A stretch of DNA of 64,000 bases from Hoplostethus atlanticus (Eukaryota; Chordata; Actinopteri; Trachichthyiformes; Trachichthyidae). The DNA is taken from positions 3,031,001 to 3,095,000 of the forward strand of contig JAXDDX010000013.1 of NCBI GenBank assembly GCA_034670405.1, in the 5' to 3' direction. The notes under the pieces are model-generated. The model made no database searches, was not told the origin of the DNA, and saw nothing but the letters and a program-made list of their open reading frames with translations. Below are positions 35,955-46,078 of this stretch, piece after piece. The translations under genes were made by a program, and so were the position numbers. How positions within the stretch are numbered: position 1 is the stretch's first letter; each line of letters starts with the position of its first letter.

Positions 35955-37101
35955 TAGGGCTGCCCCCTGAAAGTCGACGAGTCGAATCATCTGTCGGAGA
36001 CCCGTCAGTCGACTGAGATTCTTCAAGTCGAGCAGTCGGTTGTTTTTTTTTGTCAGTCAGTGCATTAAAATAACAGGATAAAACAGATAGAAGCTTATAC
36101 AAATCCACGGGGATAACATATCAATGAGGAATTATAAATAAGGGGAATCTATATTTTTATATTCTATTTAAAAGGCCCAGAGCAAATGGAACGCGAGGAC
36201 AGCAGCAAGGAAACTGAGCCTCCTCCAAAAAAGAAAAGAAATGACAAGGAGAAGGAGAAGGAGATAGCCATGCTGCTGCTGATGTCGACTGATCAAGAAG
36301 AAGAGGGACTGTCCTGATTCAGAACGAAATGAAGACATACTTGCAGGATCAAACAACAGATGATGCGGGGCCACTGAACTGGTGGAGAAGAAACGACGAC
36401 CGCTATCCAAAGCTGTCCACAGCAGCCAAACGTGTACTCTGCATCCCCTCCACGTCTACACCATGGGAGCGAATATTCTCAAAGGCCGGCTTCATCGTTA
36501 ACAAGACCCGAAGTTCACTTCTCCCAAGTAATGTTGACAAACTAGTTTTCCTCTCCCACACTTAAGATTTATTTATTTTATGTTTAAAGAGAAATACAGT
36601 AGCCTATAAGCCTGAAGACGAGAAGTTATTATTTCAAAGCGCCGTGAATTTATTTAAAACGGTTTCGGTTTCATTTGTTTATTCATTTACACGTTGTTTT
36701 TCATGTTTAAACTGAAGTGAAATAAAAAAAATAGGCTATAAGAGCATTTAAACAGAAACACGTGCTGTCTGTCTCATTATTCCGACAAATCCATATGGTA
36801 GCCCGACATTACGCCTATATGTCGGCAATTCAAATAGGCCGCAATTCAAATCTTGCATCATATGCAGCTGTCTTTTATTGATTTTTAAATGCTCAAAAAT
36901 ATGTTCCCATGACTCTGTTGCATTTGACTATGTTAATGTGCTCGAAATCATCACTGAAACGTATGCCAATGGATTTTCTGATTCTGATAGTCTATATTAT
37001 TATATCTGTATTAAAAAAAAAAAGGAACGAATAGTCGAATCGGCGTATTGAACGGCCGAATCCGATTTGACTGACAAAATTCTGAGTCGGGTACAGCCCT
37101 A
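35955..37101 (+). mobile_element. hAT-superfamily DNA transposon, internally deleted
   Basis: Both ends are exact: left TAGGGCTGCC (from 35955) and right ACAGCCCTA (to 37101), flanked by the 8-base target duplication ATGTTTGT at 35947-35954 and 37102-37109. The subterminal regions are rich in GTCGA/TCGAAT motifs on both sides, another hAT-like trait. Inside is the C-terminal dimerisation domain of a hAT transposase (36329-36565) plus an upstream lysine-rich piece (36187-36318) that ends in a stop. At 1147 bp it lacks most of the catalytic core, so it is a non-autonomous deletion derivative. The intact duplication and the open C-terminal frame suggest a relatively recent insertion. Confidence 0.92.
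36329..36565 (+). pseudogene. hAT transposase C-terminal dimerisation domain (remnant)
   Basis: The 78-codon frame holds the Dimer_Tnp_hAT signature: 'PLNWWRRNDDRYPKLSTAAK', then 'RVLCIPSTSTPWERIFSKAG', then NKTRSSLLPSNVDKLVFL, close to the end of the protein as in the family. The in-frame sequence upstream is broken. A neighbouring frame (36187-36318) gives EPPPKKKRN and an acidic tail ending at TGA, the linker usually found before this domain. The N-terminal BED finger and the DDE core are absent. It is not expected to be functional; exaptation cannot be excluded but nothing supports it. Confidence 0.85.
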
Positions 37102-37109
37102 ATGTTTGT

Positions 37110-37632
37110 CCCCATGCATTGCTAGCTAGCTTGCCCCGCATTGCTGCGCTACTTTTTGCGTGCAACAAGCGCTGCAAAAACTGCGACTTCCCGCATCGCC
37201 ACGTGTGCCGTTAAATATGAACTGTGTGTTGGCTGCGCTTGCGAACATGGGAGTCGGTCCTGTGCCGGCGAGAGCCACTGAGGGATGTCCCCGACGTTGG
37301 CAGGCCAAACATCTGTTGTCGTGCGCTGTCGTTCCCAGTCAGAACAATGCACAGTGTACCAGCCATGAGGAAATAGCAGGCGTAGCGGCCCTTATGCAAA
37401 GGATATAGCTGTCCGACCGGACCGCTGGGATAATAAGCAGCTCAAGGCTCCTGAAACGACACATTATGCAGACAGACTCAGACTCAGACATATGGATACA
37501 CACATATAGACACATCCCAGGCTGCTCTGCAGGGTGTTTGTCACGTCACGGGCAGAAAGTGTGGATATTTGGGGACCAGAGGCTGTCCCAGGTGTGTGTG
37601 TTTGACAGAAAGAGAGAAAAAGAACTGCATAG

Positions 37633-37690
<58 letters not shown>

Positions 37691-38200
37691 CACTCCTCCC
37701 CTGCTTTAAAGAGTCCTGAGGGAGCTCCTCTAAGTGTGTAGGGGGGAAAGCCATGAATAAAACGCCCATTTGACCCTCGCCGCCATAAAGCCCGTCTTTG
37801 TTCGGCCTCACAGGACCTTCTTTATCCCTGCTCCATCCTTCTTTTCCCTCCTCTCCCTCACTCTCCCTCTCTCTCTCTCAGATGAAAATCTTGCCCTTTT
37901 GTTTTCTTCTCCATCCTGTCATGGCAAGGGGCTTCATGTGATATTCATGAGCTTCAGTGGGCTTCTCTGCCCGGAGACGTACAGTGGACAGCACAGTGGC
38001 GTCCCACAGTACCGCGGGGGACCTTTGAACCCTAGCAGAGCTGACCTCTGACCTCTGACGCTGCTGGCTGGCGGTCTCAGCGCTGCTCATTAATCACATG
38101 ACCACCAGTGGCCTCCAGATAACAGGATTTGTGGGCAGAGACGGGTCACTATCTGTAGCTATGTGGCATAAGGAAGGACTGGGTACAGAAGGTGTGTGTG
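37110..38200. other. Non-coding
   Basis: No gene is supported. A GC-balanced 82-codon frame at 37160-37408 has no recognisable domain, and overlapping frames of similar length exist on the other strand. The AC array is listed separately. A short direct duplication 'gacctctgacctctgac' lies at about 38042-38058. Confidence 0.45.
37633..37688 (+). repeat. (AC)28 microsatellite
   Basis: A perfect 56-base AC array, among the two longest dinucleotide arrays in the window. Confidence 0.95.
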
Positions 38201-38578
38201 TGGACAAAATAACGGAAACACCTAAGAGTATAAGAATATCAGGACGCTGATAAGGAGTAGGACCTCCTCGTCCTGCTGTCATCCTGAGCTGTGTAGTGGG
38301 ATGTCATCAAGGAAAGACGAAGGAGGAGGAGATCTACTTCCCATGAAGAGTTTGACTTCATCTTGCTGTTCATGATACCGGCAGCGTGTTCGGGGGCATT
38401 ATCATCTTGGACTATGGTAACATCCCGAGGGAACGGCTATTCCAGAGCCGTTATTCGACCGTGCACCATACCATACCATGCTTAACATTTGGTGGCAGAC
38501 ATTGTGGTTGGAAGGCTCCAGACACATACTATGGCTTGCCAGTGTAGCTGCCTGCCTGTGTTTCTGTTATTTTGTCCA
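38201..38578 (-). mobile_element. Tc1-like DNA transposon remnant with TIRs
   Basis: The ends 'tggacaaaataacggaaaca' (38201-38220) and 'tgtttctgttattttgtcca' (38559-38578) are inverted repeats with one mismatch over 21 bases. Both ends sit against GT-rich DNA. On the minus strand about 38370-38425 reads TIVQDDNAPEHAA, which matches the (V)QDNAPxH segment conserved around the second catalytic Asp of Tc1/mariner transposases (family knowledge). At 378 bp the element is internally deleted and has no full frame. Confidence 0.8.
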
Positions 38579-38750
38579 ACCCCTGTGTGTGTGTGTGTGT
38601 GTGTGTGTCCATGCAAGTGTCCGGCTTTGTGTGTGTGAAGCCTTTTCTCTGCAGCAGATTCCTGTGCAGATTGCCTGTGGCCTCTCTGCCTGTATTCCAC
38701 CACAGGACAATGGTCCTTTAGTGGCTTGGTTGTCTGTGTTGGAGAAGGTT

Positions 38751-38798
<48 letters not shown>

Positions 38799-39310
38799 GG
38801 AGAAGGCTGCATGGCTGAACACTGACTCTGTTTGCCTCCGCTGTCTGTCTCTCTTCTCACGCAGGGAAAGGGTGAGATCACATGCCTCTCCAACACACAT
38901 GCAGAGTGTCAAACCGGGGTCGGACCGATATCTCAGTTCGCCATTTTATCACAAACCAGCCCGCTCGTCGTCGTCATCCAATAAGCCGGTTGAATACGAT
39001 TTCACCACTATTATTTTCAGGGCTGAGCAGAGAAATCATTCCAGTGTGTTGTGGGAGGATCCCAGCAAGCATTTCACACAACATGTTCACAATATCGTAT
39101 GATGGCACCGTAAAAACCAGCTTTCGAAACTGGTTTGAACTGGGAGATATTTAGGACCAGATTCCAATATGGTCGTCTCATCTTGCGTTTCGGTTTATTT
39201 ACAAGGGTTTAAATGTTGTGCAGGCCGTCATATCAACATCTATCCAATGTCAAAGTGTTTGCAGGAACTCCAGGGGTGTCGGCCTCACCCTGCCGTAAGG
39301 AGCAGCTCAC
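38579..39310. other. Non-coding; GT arrays
   Basis: GT arrays at 38584-38608 and 38754-38797. The second is bracketed by direct copies of 'tgttggagaagg'. At 38917-38945 'ggggtcggaccgatatctca' looks like an isolated family A terminus. No gene. Confidence 0.45.
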
Positions 39311-39705
39311 CCACCTGAAAGAATTTCATTAATATGGGTGTCATAGGAGCTGTAGTGTCACATGTTTTATATTGTTTCAGGGTTGTTTTTTTATATACTT
39401 TTTTTTTTTCTCCACAAAAATATACATAACTAAACAGTAAGCAACAAAACTTCAATATACACATAAAAAAGAAAATAATAATAAAACTAATAATAATAAA
39501 GATTACAAACAAAACACACACGCTCCCAAAAAAAAAGAAAATATAAATATATATATATATTTCAGGGGTTTTTCCACACTGACAAGAATACAATTCTGGG
39601 GGAAACACTGAATCCTTGCAATTTTTTTTACATGGAAATGGTCACAGTAACGCCACAATATCAGCACTTATAGTATAAAAATATCACTATTGGCCTTCAG
39701 CGTCC
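39311..39705 (-). repeat. Family A dispersed repeat, copy 13 (with AT-rich insertion)
   Basis: Reverse orientation: 'gaaagaatttcattaatatg', 'ggagctgtagtgtcacatg', 'ttttccacactgacaagaat', 'acaattctgggggaaacact', 'gaatccttgcaa', 'aatatcactattggccttc'. A T-rich/ATA-rich insertion occupies about 39385-39560. Confidence 0.65.
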
Positions 39706-40189
39706 CACAGAGGAGAAGCTGTTGACATGTGAGCGCCTCGTACTGTAACAACAATTTCTGTGGTTTGTTTTTCCTTTAGTCGAAGGATTACACACTTCTC
39801 TGCGGCTTGATGGAATTCTGCAACTGTTGGCGTTTATGTTGATGGATCCTTTTCACAATCCGCCGGATAAACTCACAAAGGTGAGGGGGGGAGGGGGGGG
39901 GGAGACAACTTTTGCTGGAAAGTTGGCATGACAGTGAAAACACACTTATCGTACCATCAGAGACAAATATTAAGAACCCACGCAACACAAAAGTTACCAA
40001 CACACACATTCCCGACAGCCTGGGGGCGGCGCCGGCTCACCCCTGACCCTGTCAAAAACTTTGAGAAACAGGACAACACCAGCCAGCCGAAGGGGGGAGG
40101 AGGAGGAGGAGGTGGAAGGAGGGATGTTTACACTGCTTGTGTATATCTGTATCGAGGCTGCTGTCTCGCTCCGTCTGTCTCCGCCTATC

Positions 40190-40325
40190 TGTTTCCATTT
40201 CTCGCCCTTGGTATCAGCGCAATGTGAGCGATTTAAATTCTATCTGGGCCCCGAAACATCTGTCACCGTCTTATCTGAGGATAATGGGAAGATTTACAGG
40301 CATTCACCATTTTATAGAGTCTACT
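40190..40325. promoter_or_regulatory. Candidate conserved regulatory island
   Basis: Unique sequence with 'gagcgatttaaattctatct', 'gtcttatctgaggataatgg', 'gaagatttacaggcattcac' and 'attttatagagtc'. TTATCT/GATAA and GGATAATGG cores cluster in 60 bases. It is set between simple repeats. Texture-based call only. Confidence 0.35.
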
Positions 40326-40785
40326 TCCCTTCGCTGTACTCACTCCGCTGCTCCATCTCCATCTCCTGTATATCATCCCCTCCCGGCGCCCCCGCACATG
40401 CGTACATGCCTCGCGCATACACACACACACACACACACACACGCATGCATGCATCAACATGCATACCATCCCCCATTCACTCCCCTTTTCCCTCCTACAC
40501 ACACACACACACACACAGCTTCCAGAGGATTCTTGGCCCTCCAGAGATAGATTGGTTGGATGGTTGGGATTGCACCAGCCCTCTCCAAGTCCCACTCCCC
40601 TGGATCCTATCCTTCCTTTACTCCCCCCTCCCCCTGCTCCATCCCTCCTTCACCCCTCCTCTTCCTCCTCTTTCTCTTCCCTTCGGTTGGTTGTGCCACC
40701 AGCTGGGCTTGGCAGGGTCCCAGGCTGCCCTGGGTTCTGCTCGACTAGCTTTTCCGCTCTGGCATGGTACCACAGGTCCGTCATG

Positions 40786-40786
<1 letters not shown>

Positions 40787-40837
<51 letters not shown>
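40787..40837 (+). repeat. (GT)25 microsatellite
   Basis: A perfect GT array of about 51 bases. Confidence 0.95.
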
Positions 40838-40843
<6 letters not shown>

Positions 40844-40914
40844 GAAAGAAAGAGAGTCTATGTGCGTCTGTACATGAAATAACATGGTAAGTGGACATTA
40901 ATTTTGCTCCTCAG

Positions 40915-41220
40915 TATCGCTGATTGATACAACACATCTCTGACCCACCTGCAGCCACGTCATGAAAGCTTCTACATTTGCTGTTCCCAACACCCGGTGT
41001 CCGCTTGGTCTTTCCTGTGCACAGGAAGTGATGCGTTTTCTGAATAAAAAGCAGAAGAACTGGGTAGTTAGCATGAGCAGCGATAACCACCGTGGCTGAA
41101 CAGACAAAGAAAAGAGCACCACCTACAGAAACTCAAACTCCATCAACAGAAAACCCAAGGAGAAAGACGTCACAGTGCTGGACACATCAAATGAAATTGA
41201 TGCTGCTGCAACATTGAGTC
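40915..41220. repeat. Family B dispersed repeat, copy 2
   Basis: Shares 'catgaaagcttctacatttg', 'ctgttcccaacacccgg', 'cacaggaagtgatgcg', 'tagcatgagcagcgataacc', 'gaacagacaaagaaaagagc' and 'gacgtcacagtgctggacac' with the other two copies. Its right end diverges after 'ctggacacat', so the 'tttgattgacaggtgatct' segment is lost. Confidence 0.7.
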
Positions 41221-41559
41221 ATTACTAAGATCACTAGTAACCAAGACCGGGCGTTAATTGATGGTGTATTAATTACCTGGGGGCGTCAGATAGGCGCCAC
41301 TGTGTGTTGGCTGGACTCGTTGAGTGTCCTTTTCCCTGCTGCTAGAGTGGAGTCAGCCTATTTGACGCCCCCGAGGTAATTGAAATATTTTATTTAACTT
41401 AATGAATCCATTACATCAATTAATGCCGCTGTTACATAATAGTTATTATATTTATAAGATGATGAGTTGAAACATGAATGATCTACGGGGAGGAATGTGG
41501 ACATCACAGCAGCACTACACCAATAGAGGATGTGAGAATATGAAGAAAACTGTGAAACT
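41221..41559. other. Non-coding
   Basis: No gene and no recognised repeat. A weak inverted similarity ('taattacctgggggcgtcag' at 41270 against 'gacgcccccgaggtaattga' at 41363) gives a hairpin-like pair of about 18 bases around 80 bases of spacer, possibly a degenerate MITE. Confidence 0.45.
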
Positions 41560-41635
41560 GTGAAAACAGGACAAGTGAAAACAGGACATGTGAAAACAGG
41601 ACATGTGAAAACAGGACATGTGAAAACAGGACATG
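41560..41635 (+). repeat. 15-bp tandem repeat, five units
   Basis: The unit 'gtgaaaacaggacat' is repeated with one variant (gacaa) and very little divergence, which suggests recent slippage or unequal exchange. Confidence 0.9.
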
Positions 41636-41721
41636 CAACATGTGTGTTATAAAGATAGCAGTAGTATGTGCTGAGAGTAATATTCCTGAATGTGTGTGTA
41701 CATATATATATATATATATAC

Positions 41722-42177
41722 TAGGGTTCGACTGATTTTTGAACGCTGATACTGATATTTCTGTATCTGCTCATAGCCAAATGTTTTGTGCCGATGTAAA
41801 ATAAATAATACAAAATAAATATAATAGATTTGACCATTTTCAATCTACAAAATACAGTATTTAGTGTTTCTCCCACAATTGTATCCTTGTCAGGGTGGAG
41901 AAGACCACCATGGGACACTAAAACTCTCCACTGACAACCAGACTGATGAAACATTACTGCAATTAAATGAAGAATTGATTTACAAAAGCAACATTATTGA
42001 GCAATGAAATCATAATAACATTTCATTGCAGAATTTACAGACTGTTTTTCCTCAGCTGTGGTCAGGGAGGAACCTCCACTATATTGGCAGCGGACCACAA
42101 GATGGGCCGATATCTGATTTAATAAAAGGCCGATATCGACCCCTTATTTTGGCAAACCGATATATCGGTCGATCCTT
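41722..42177 (+). repeat. Family A dispersed repeat, copy 14 (fullest copy, about 456 bp)
   Basis: The left end 'agggttcgactgatttttga' follows a (TA)9 array (41703-41720). The right end is 'gatatatcggtcgatcct'; the two are imperfect inverted repeats. In between, in order: 'gccaaatgttttgtgccgat', 'tttgaccattttcaatctac', 'gtatccttgtcagggtggag', 'accaccatgggacactaaaa', 'ctctccactgacaaccagac', 'atttcattgcagaatttaca', 'gatctgattt'-like and 'aataaaaggccgatatcgac'. It has no frame longer than chance. I could not find a convincing target duplication. Useful as a provisional reference for the family. Confidence 0.85.
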
Positions 42178-42520
42178 TCTAGCCCCTGGAGCACTGAAGC
42201 ACTAACCCTTTACTTTTTAAGGCCTTAGCAGGGGTTTTTGCGTTCTCTCTCTCTCTCTCTCTGCTACCAGGCCTCGCTCGCCCCTGCCTCTCCTGCATGG
42301 AGAACTCTTAAACCCTGGTGAGTGGTGCATTGTTTCCACCTGTCTCTCCTCCCACACACGCTGACACACACCGACCCGGCCAGCAGTTTGTTTACTCTGA
42401 TCGAGCCGCTGTTATTCTGCTCGTTATTCTCACCTCCTCTTTTTCCTCTCGCTGTTGGACTCGACACAGACATGGCGATGGCGGTTGTGTGAGAGTGCTT
42501 GCGGGAATTAACGTTCAGTC

Positions 42521-42561
<41 letters not shown>

Positions 42562-42623
42562 TACTTTTTTATAATGACAGCCTTGTTTTTTTTTCGAGCG
42601 AGTGTGAAGCTAGCGGTTGGTTC
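42178..42623. other. Non-coding; CT and GT arrays
   Basis: CT array 42245-42261 and GT array 42522-42558. No gene is supported. Confidence 0.5.
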
Positions 42624-43052
42624 CGGGGTTCGACTGATACAGGTTTTTAAATGCCGATACCGATATTTTTGGATTGAAGCTCCCAATAGCCGATATTTCG
42701 TGCCGATATCAACTATCTTTAAATTTGACCATTTTCATGTCAGGCTGAAAAAGAATCTGAAACAGAATTTAGACCATCAGGAGACACTAAAACTCTCCAC
42801 TGAAACCCTGGATGATGTATCAAAATATCAATAATAACCTTTTCCTACATACTTGTGTGGAATCCAATCAAAATGTTGCATTGAATGAATCAGGTTAAGG
42901 TCTTCCCATAGGCAACCAGTGTAGTGTTGATCAATTCTCCAATAAATATGTAGGTGGACGACAGACTAGACCAGATCTGATTTTTAATTGAAGTCAAATA
43001 TTGGCCCATTATATCAACAAAATGATAATATCAGTCTCAATACTGGTCCTAT
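42624..43052 (+). repeat. Family A dispersed repeat, copy 15 (near full length)
   Basis: 'ggggttcgactgatacaggt', 'ttttaaatgccgataccgat', 'attgaagctcccaatagccg', 'atatttcgtgccgatatcaa', 'tttaaatttgaccattttca', 'actaaaactctccactgaaa', 'tcttcccataggcaaccagt', 'taggtggacgacag', 'gatctgatttttaattgaag', 'atatcagtctcaatactggt'. It is one of the best-preserved left ends. Confidence 0.85.
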
Positions 43053-43191
43053 AGGGACTCAGAGTACCAGGTAGTTAATTGCAGTCAGTTGGATTCAGTT
43101 TGTGATTGGATGGCTGGGGGGCTGTGGCACTGGAAACCACTGGAAACCACTGGAAACCACTGGTCCAACCACCCAGCCCAACTCGTTCCTG

Positions 43192-43234
<43 letters not shown>

Positions 43235-43350
43235 CGTGCTGTTGAGCAACGCTCTCAGCGTGGCCGGCTGCGGTTAGGGCCTCTGGTCTTGCAAAACCAA
43301 GCCTCTCTCTAAGCATCTGTTTCCTTTGGCCTGCTGGTTTCGAAGGACAG

Positions 43351-43383
<33 letters not shown>

Positions 43384-43489
43384 AGTTGATGTTGAATCTC
43401 ACTGGCATTTCGAAACCTTGCAGACAGCCCCCTTCAGACTCATAACACACTCTGTCACTCCTAGAAGCCTTCTAAAGTGTGTGTATCGT
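43053..43489. other. Non-coding; 10-bp tandem, GT and AC arrays
   Basis: The unit 'ctggaaacca' is repeated about three times at 43129-43161. GT array 43196-43233, AC array 43350-43381. No gene. Confidence 0.6.
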
Positions 43490-43627
43490 ATGTGTGTGTG
43501 TTGTTGTATTTCCATCCTTGTGAGGACCAAACGTCTTCACAAGGATAGAAAGTGAGGACATTTTGACGAATTAGGGAATGAATGTATGTAGTCAATGGAA
43601 AGTCCTCACGAGTATAGCAATTCAAAC

Positions 43628-43631
<4 letters not shown>
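43490..43631 (+). repeat. Teleost interspersed repeat embedded in GT microsatellites
   Basis: 'ttgtatttccatccttgtga', 'ggaccaaacgtcttcacaag', 'gaggacattttgacga', 'gtcaatggaaagtcctcacg' resemble, from memory, a short repeat common in fish genomes and usually sitting inside GT arrays, as here (GT on both sides; 43629-43653 is the right-hand array). The first part forms a hairpin (CCTTGTGAGGAC/GTCTTCACAAGG, 43515-43543, 11 of 12 pairs). Confidence 0.55.
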
Positions 43632-43658
<27 letters not shown>

Positions 43659-44414
43659 GCCTGCAGTATCTATACAGTATGTATGCATGTGCTCATAAGC
43701 CTGAACACAAGGATAGACTCTTTCCCTCTAACCTTTTTTCTCTCCACTTTCTTTCCGTCGCTCCTCCCTCCGGTCCTCCTCAAAGCGTGGATGATTTATT
43801 TTCTCCACATGTTTACGGAGAACTCTCTCTCTCTCTCTCTCCTTTAAAACACGTCTTTAAAACCACCGGTATGGGACTGATTAGCCATAGGGAATAATCC
43901 AAAACAGACTCATTCTCATCCGCCAGAGAAATAACCATGTTCGAGTGATCGGTGGTTCTCAAGATGGGGTCTCCAGTGAGGGGGCTCCAGTGTCGGCCCC
44001 CGAGGACTGGTTTCATTTCACTATAATTAATTGTAATTTAATTAATTGCAACTTTTTTTCACATTTAAAATGAAAATAAATAATTAGGACGTATTTTAGG
44101 TCTTTTCAATGATGTTCCGGACATTTTTTTGTTCCGGACATTTGCTGTGGGCGTGGCCAAAATCTTCCCATATGGGGGAAAATAATCGCAATTTGAGGGG
44201 CCTGGAGAGGTTAACAACAAGGCGGGGTCGTCGTCAGTAGAGAGGCTGGCAGCAGGGCTATAACCAGGAACAGCCTGTGTTGAGTGGCGAGTGGTGAGTT
44301 TCGGCCTTGTGTTCTTCCATGCAGATTCATCCTGCTCTGAATGAAAGCTGGATGAGTTACTGATGAGAGAGATGGTTGCGCTGCATTGGATGATGTTCAA
44401 GGCTGTTCTGTGTT
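43632..44414. other. Non-coding
   Basis: GT array 43629-43653, CT array 43824-43840. A direct repeat 'gttccggacattt' occurs twice at 44114-44144. No gene is supported. Confidence 0.5.
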
Positions 44415-44500
44415 AGACTGATAAATAGGGCTGATATTGGCCTTTTATTAAAAATCACGTAAAATCATTCAGCCATCTCTGATGTGATACAGTTTGTTCA
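44415..44500 (-). repeat. Family A dispersed repeat, copy 16 (right-end fragment)
   Basis: Reverse orientation: 'tgttagactgataaataggg', 'ctgatattggccttttatta', 'aaaatca', 'catctctgatgtgatacag'. The remainder is missing. Confidence 0.65.
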
Positions 44501-45272
44501 GTTAGTTTGTTCCAAACCAAGTGCTTCACCTGAATTGATCTAATGCAACAGCAGCTCTAGGTTGGTGGATTCACATCACAGATTCATCAACATTAGATCC
44601 TCTGGAGAATTGGCTACTCACAAATAACTTAGTAATAGTTGTAATAGTTGTTTAATTGTATTGTTCTACTGCTAGCTAGAGGTAGATACGTTTGATAGAC
44701 CACTTTATTAAAAAAAAAGTCACATCTACAGTAGTTTTTCAAGTGTGGTAACGCTATATTGTTAAACCCTCCCTCAAAAGGTGGAAAACCCTGATGCACT
44801 TTTACTTCCTAGCTTGCATGCTAGCACGGCTAATATTGCCATTATGAAATGATCAAATCATTTTCAAATAAAACATTCCTTTGTACGTTTGCGGTCGACT
44901 TCGTGAAATTACATAGTGGCCGTAGGAAAACGTGAGGAAGAAAGTTACTTCCATCTTTGGGGTGCAGCTGCGCCCCCCGGTGGGACGTTTGAGCCTTCTC
45001 CGTTTTTTTTGCCAGTTGTTCAAATTTAAACAAATTGAATATCAGTATAAACCCATATCACTTGAACATTATTTCCAGCATTTGGTCTGGAGTCTATAAA
45101 AGCTGGGCGCTGAACACACACCCTCCTGTTAGAGGGGAACGAGGTCTTTAGCAGACAACGCTTCGGCCATAAGTCACTTCTGTCAGACAGGAGGAAAATC
45201 AAAACCCTCTGTCACAGCCAGACAGTTGGCTCAGTGAAAGGGCTTCTGCTGCACACACACTTTGGCTTGCCA

Positions 45273-45308
<36 letters not shown>

Positions 45309-45445
45309 GCGCGCACACACACACACACTCAGTCAGTGACCTAGAACAAGTTCGTCCCTCCTTATTCTTCATCTCTCGGTGAGGGTGAATGTGTGTACCT
45401 CAGTATGTGGGTCTGCATGCATGTACATTCACATTCGTGCATGTT

Positions 45446-45485
<40 letters not shown>

Positions 45486-45689
45486 TTCTCCCCCAGTTCA
45501 GTACTAATGAGGCAGGTGACAGTGTGGGTCTGAGCGATGGAACAGAGTGTCAGCAGGCCTACTGGCTGCCGGCTGGCTGTGCATGGTGGAGAGGACACCA
45601 GCAAACAAAACAAGGAGGGATACAGGGTGGTGACGAGGGAGAGCGAGATGGAGAAGGAGAGTTGCTTTCAAGCGCTGTCAGAAACAGGG
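44501..45689. other. Non-coding; AC and GT arrays
   Basis: A8-9 run at 44712, AC arrays at about 45278-45306 and 45311-45328, GT array 45449-45484. No gene is supported. Confidence 0.5.
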
Positions 45690-45888
45690 TGTGGCCAGTA
45701 TGGGTTTTAAACCGATACTGGTAGTTTTGGATTGAAGCTGCTGATAGCCGGTATTCCAGATATTCCAAGAAATTCCAAGGATTCAGTGTTTCCCCCAGAA
45801 TTTGATTCTTTGCAGGATGGAAACAGCATTTAGACCATTATGGGACACTAAAACCATTATGGGACACTAAAACTCTCCACTGAAACCC
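45690..45888 (+). repeat. Family A dispersed repeat, copy 17 (left half)
   Basis: 'gggttttaaaccgatactgg', 'ggattgaagctgctgatagc', 'aattccaaggattcagtgtt', 'tcccccagaatttgattctt', 'cagcatttagaccattatgg', 'actaaaactctccactgaaa'. A local duplication repeats 'accattatgggacactaaaa' twice. Confidence 0.75.
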
Positions 45889-45914
45889 TGCGAATGAGAA
45901 GCTGTTCTCCCATT

Positions 45915-46078
45915 CAGCCATTTATTGGTTTTCCATACGTCCTTTTCCCATTCAGGGTCACAGGGATGCCGGAGCTTATCCCAGCATGCACTGGTCAGAA
46001 GGCAGAGGAAAGCCCTGGACAGGTCGCCGGTCCATCCCAGGTAGACAAACACACTCACATTTCCGCATGTCTTTGGAT
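45915..46078 (+). repeat. Teleost interspersed repeat ('ggatgccggagcttatccca' type)
   Basis: The order 'cattcagggtcacagggatg', 'ccggagcttatcccagcatg', 'ggacaggtcgccggtccatc', 'agacaaacacactcacat', 'catgtctttgga' matches, from memory, a repeat seen many times in most fish genomes (probably a LINE 3-prime region; exact name not recalled). Diverged, no coding potential. Confidence 0.65.

Larger units (their letters stand above)
39706..40914. other. Non-coding; AC/GT arrays, G-rich runs
   Basis: G-run 39892-39901, GGA-rich 40091-40115, AC arrays 40413-40441 and 40497-40518, pyrimidine tract 40610-40680. The 259-aa and 143-aa frames here run through AC, CT and GT arrays and are artefacts. Candidate regulatory island at 40190-40325 is listed separately. 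Confidence 0.45.

Noticed and set aside
37160-37408. 82-codon frame next to the hAT element
   Set aside because: It overlaps similar-length frames on the other strand and has no recognisable motif.
38917-38945. A further family A copy
   Set aside because: Only a terminus-like stretch (ggggtcggaccgatat) is present with no internal motifs after it; too short to count as a copy.
40061-40840. 259-codon plus-strand frame
   Set aside because: Runs through GGA, AC, pyrimidine and GT arrays, ending in a Cys/Val repeat from (GT)n.
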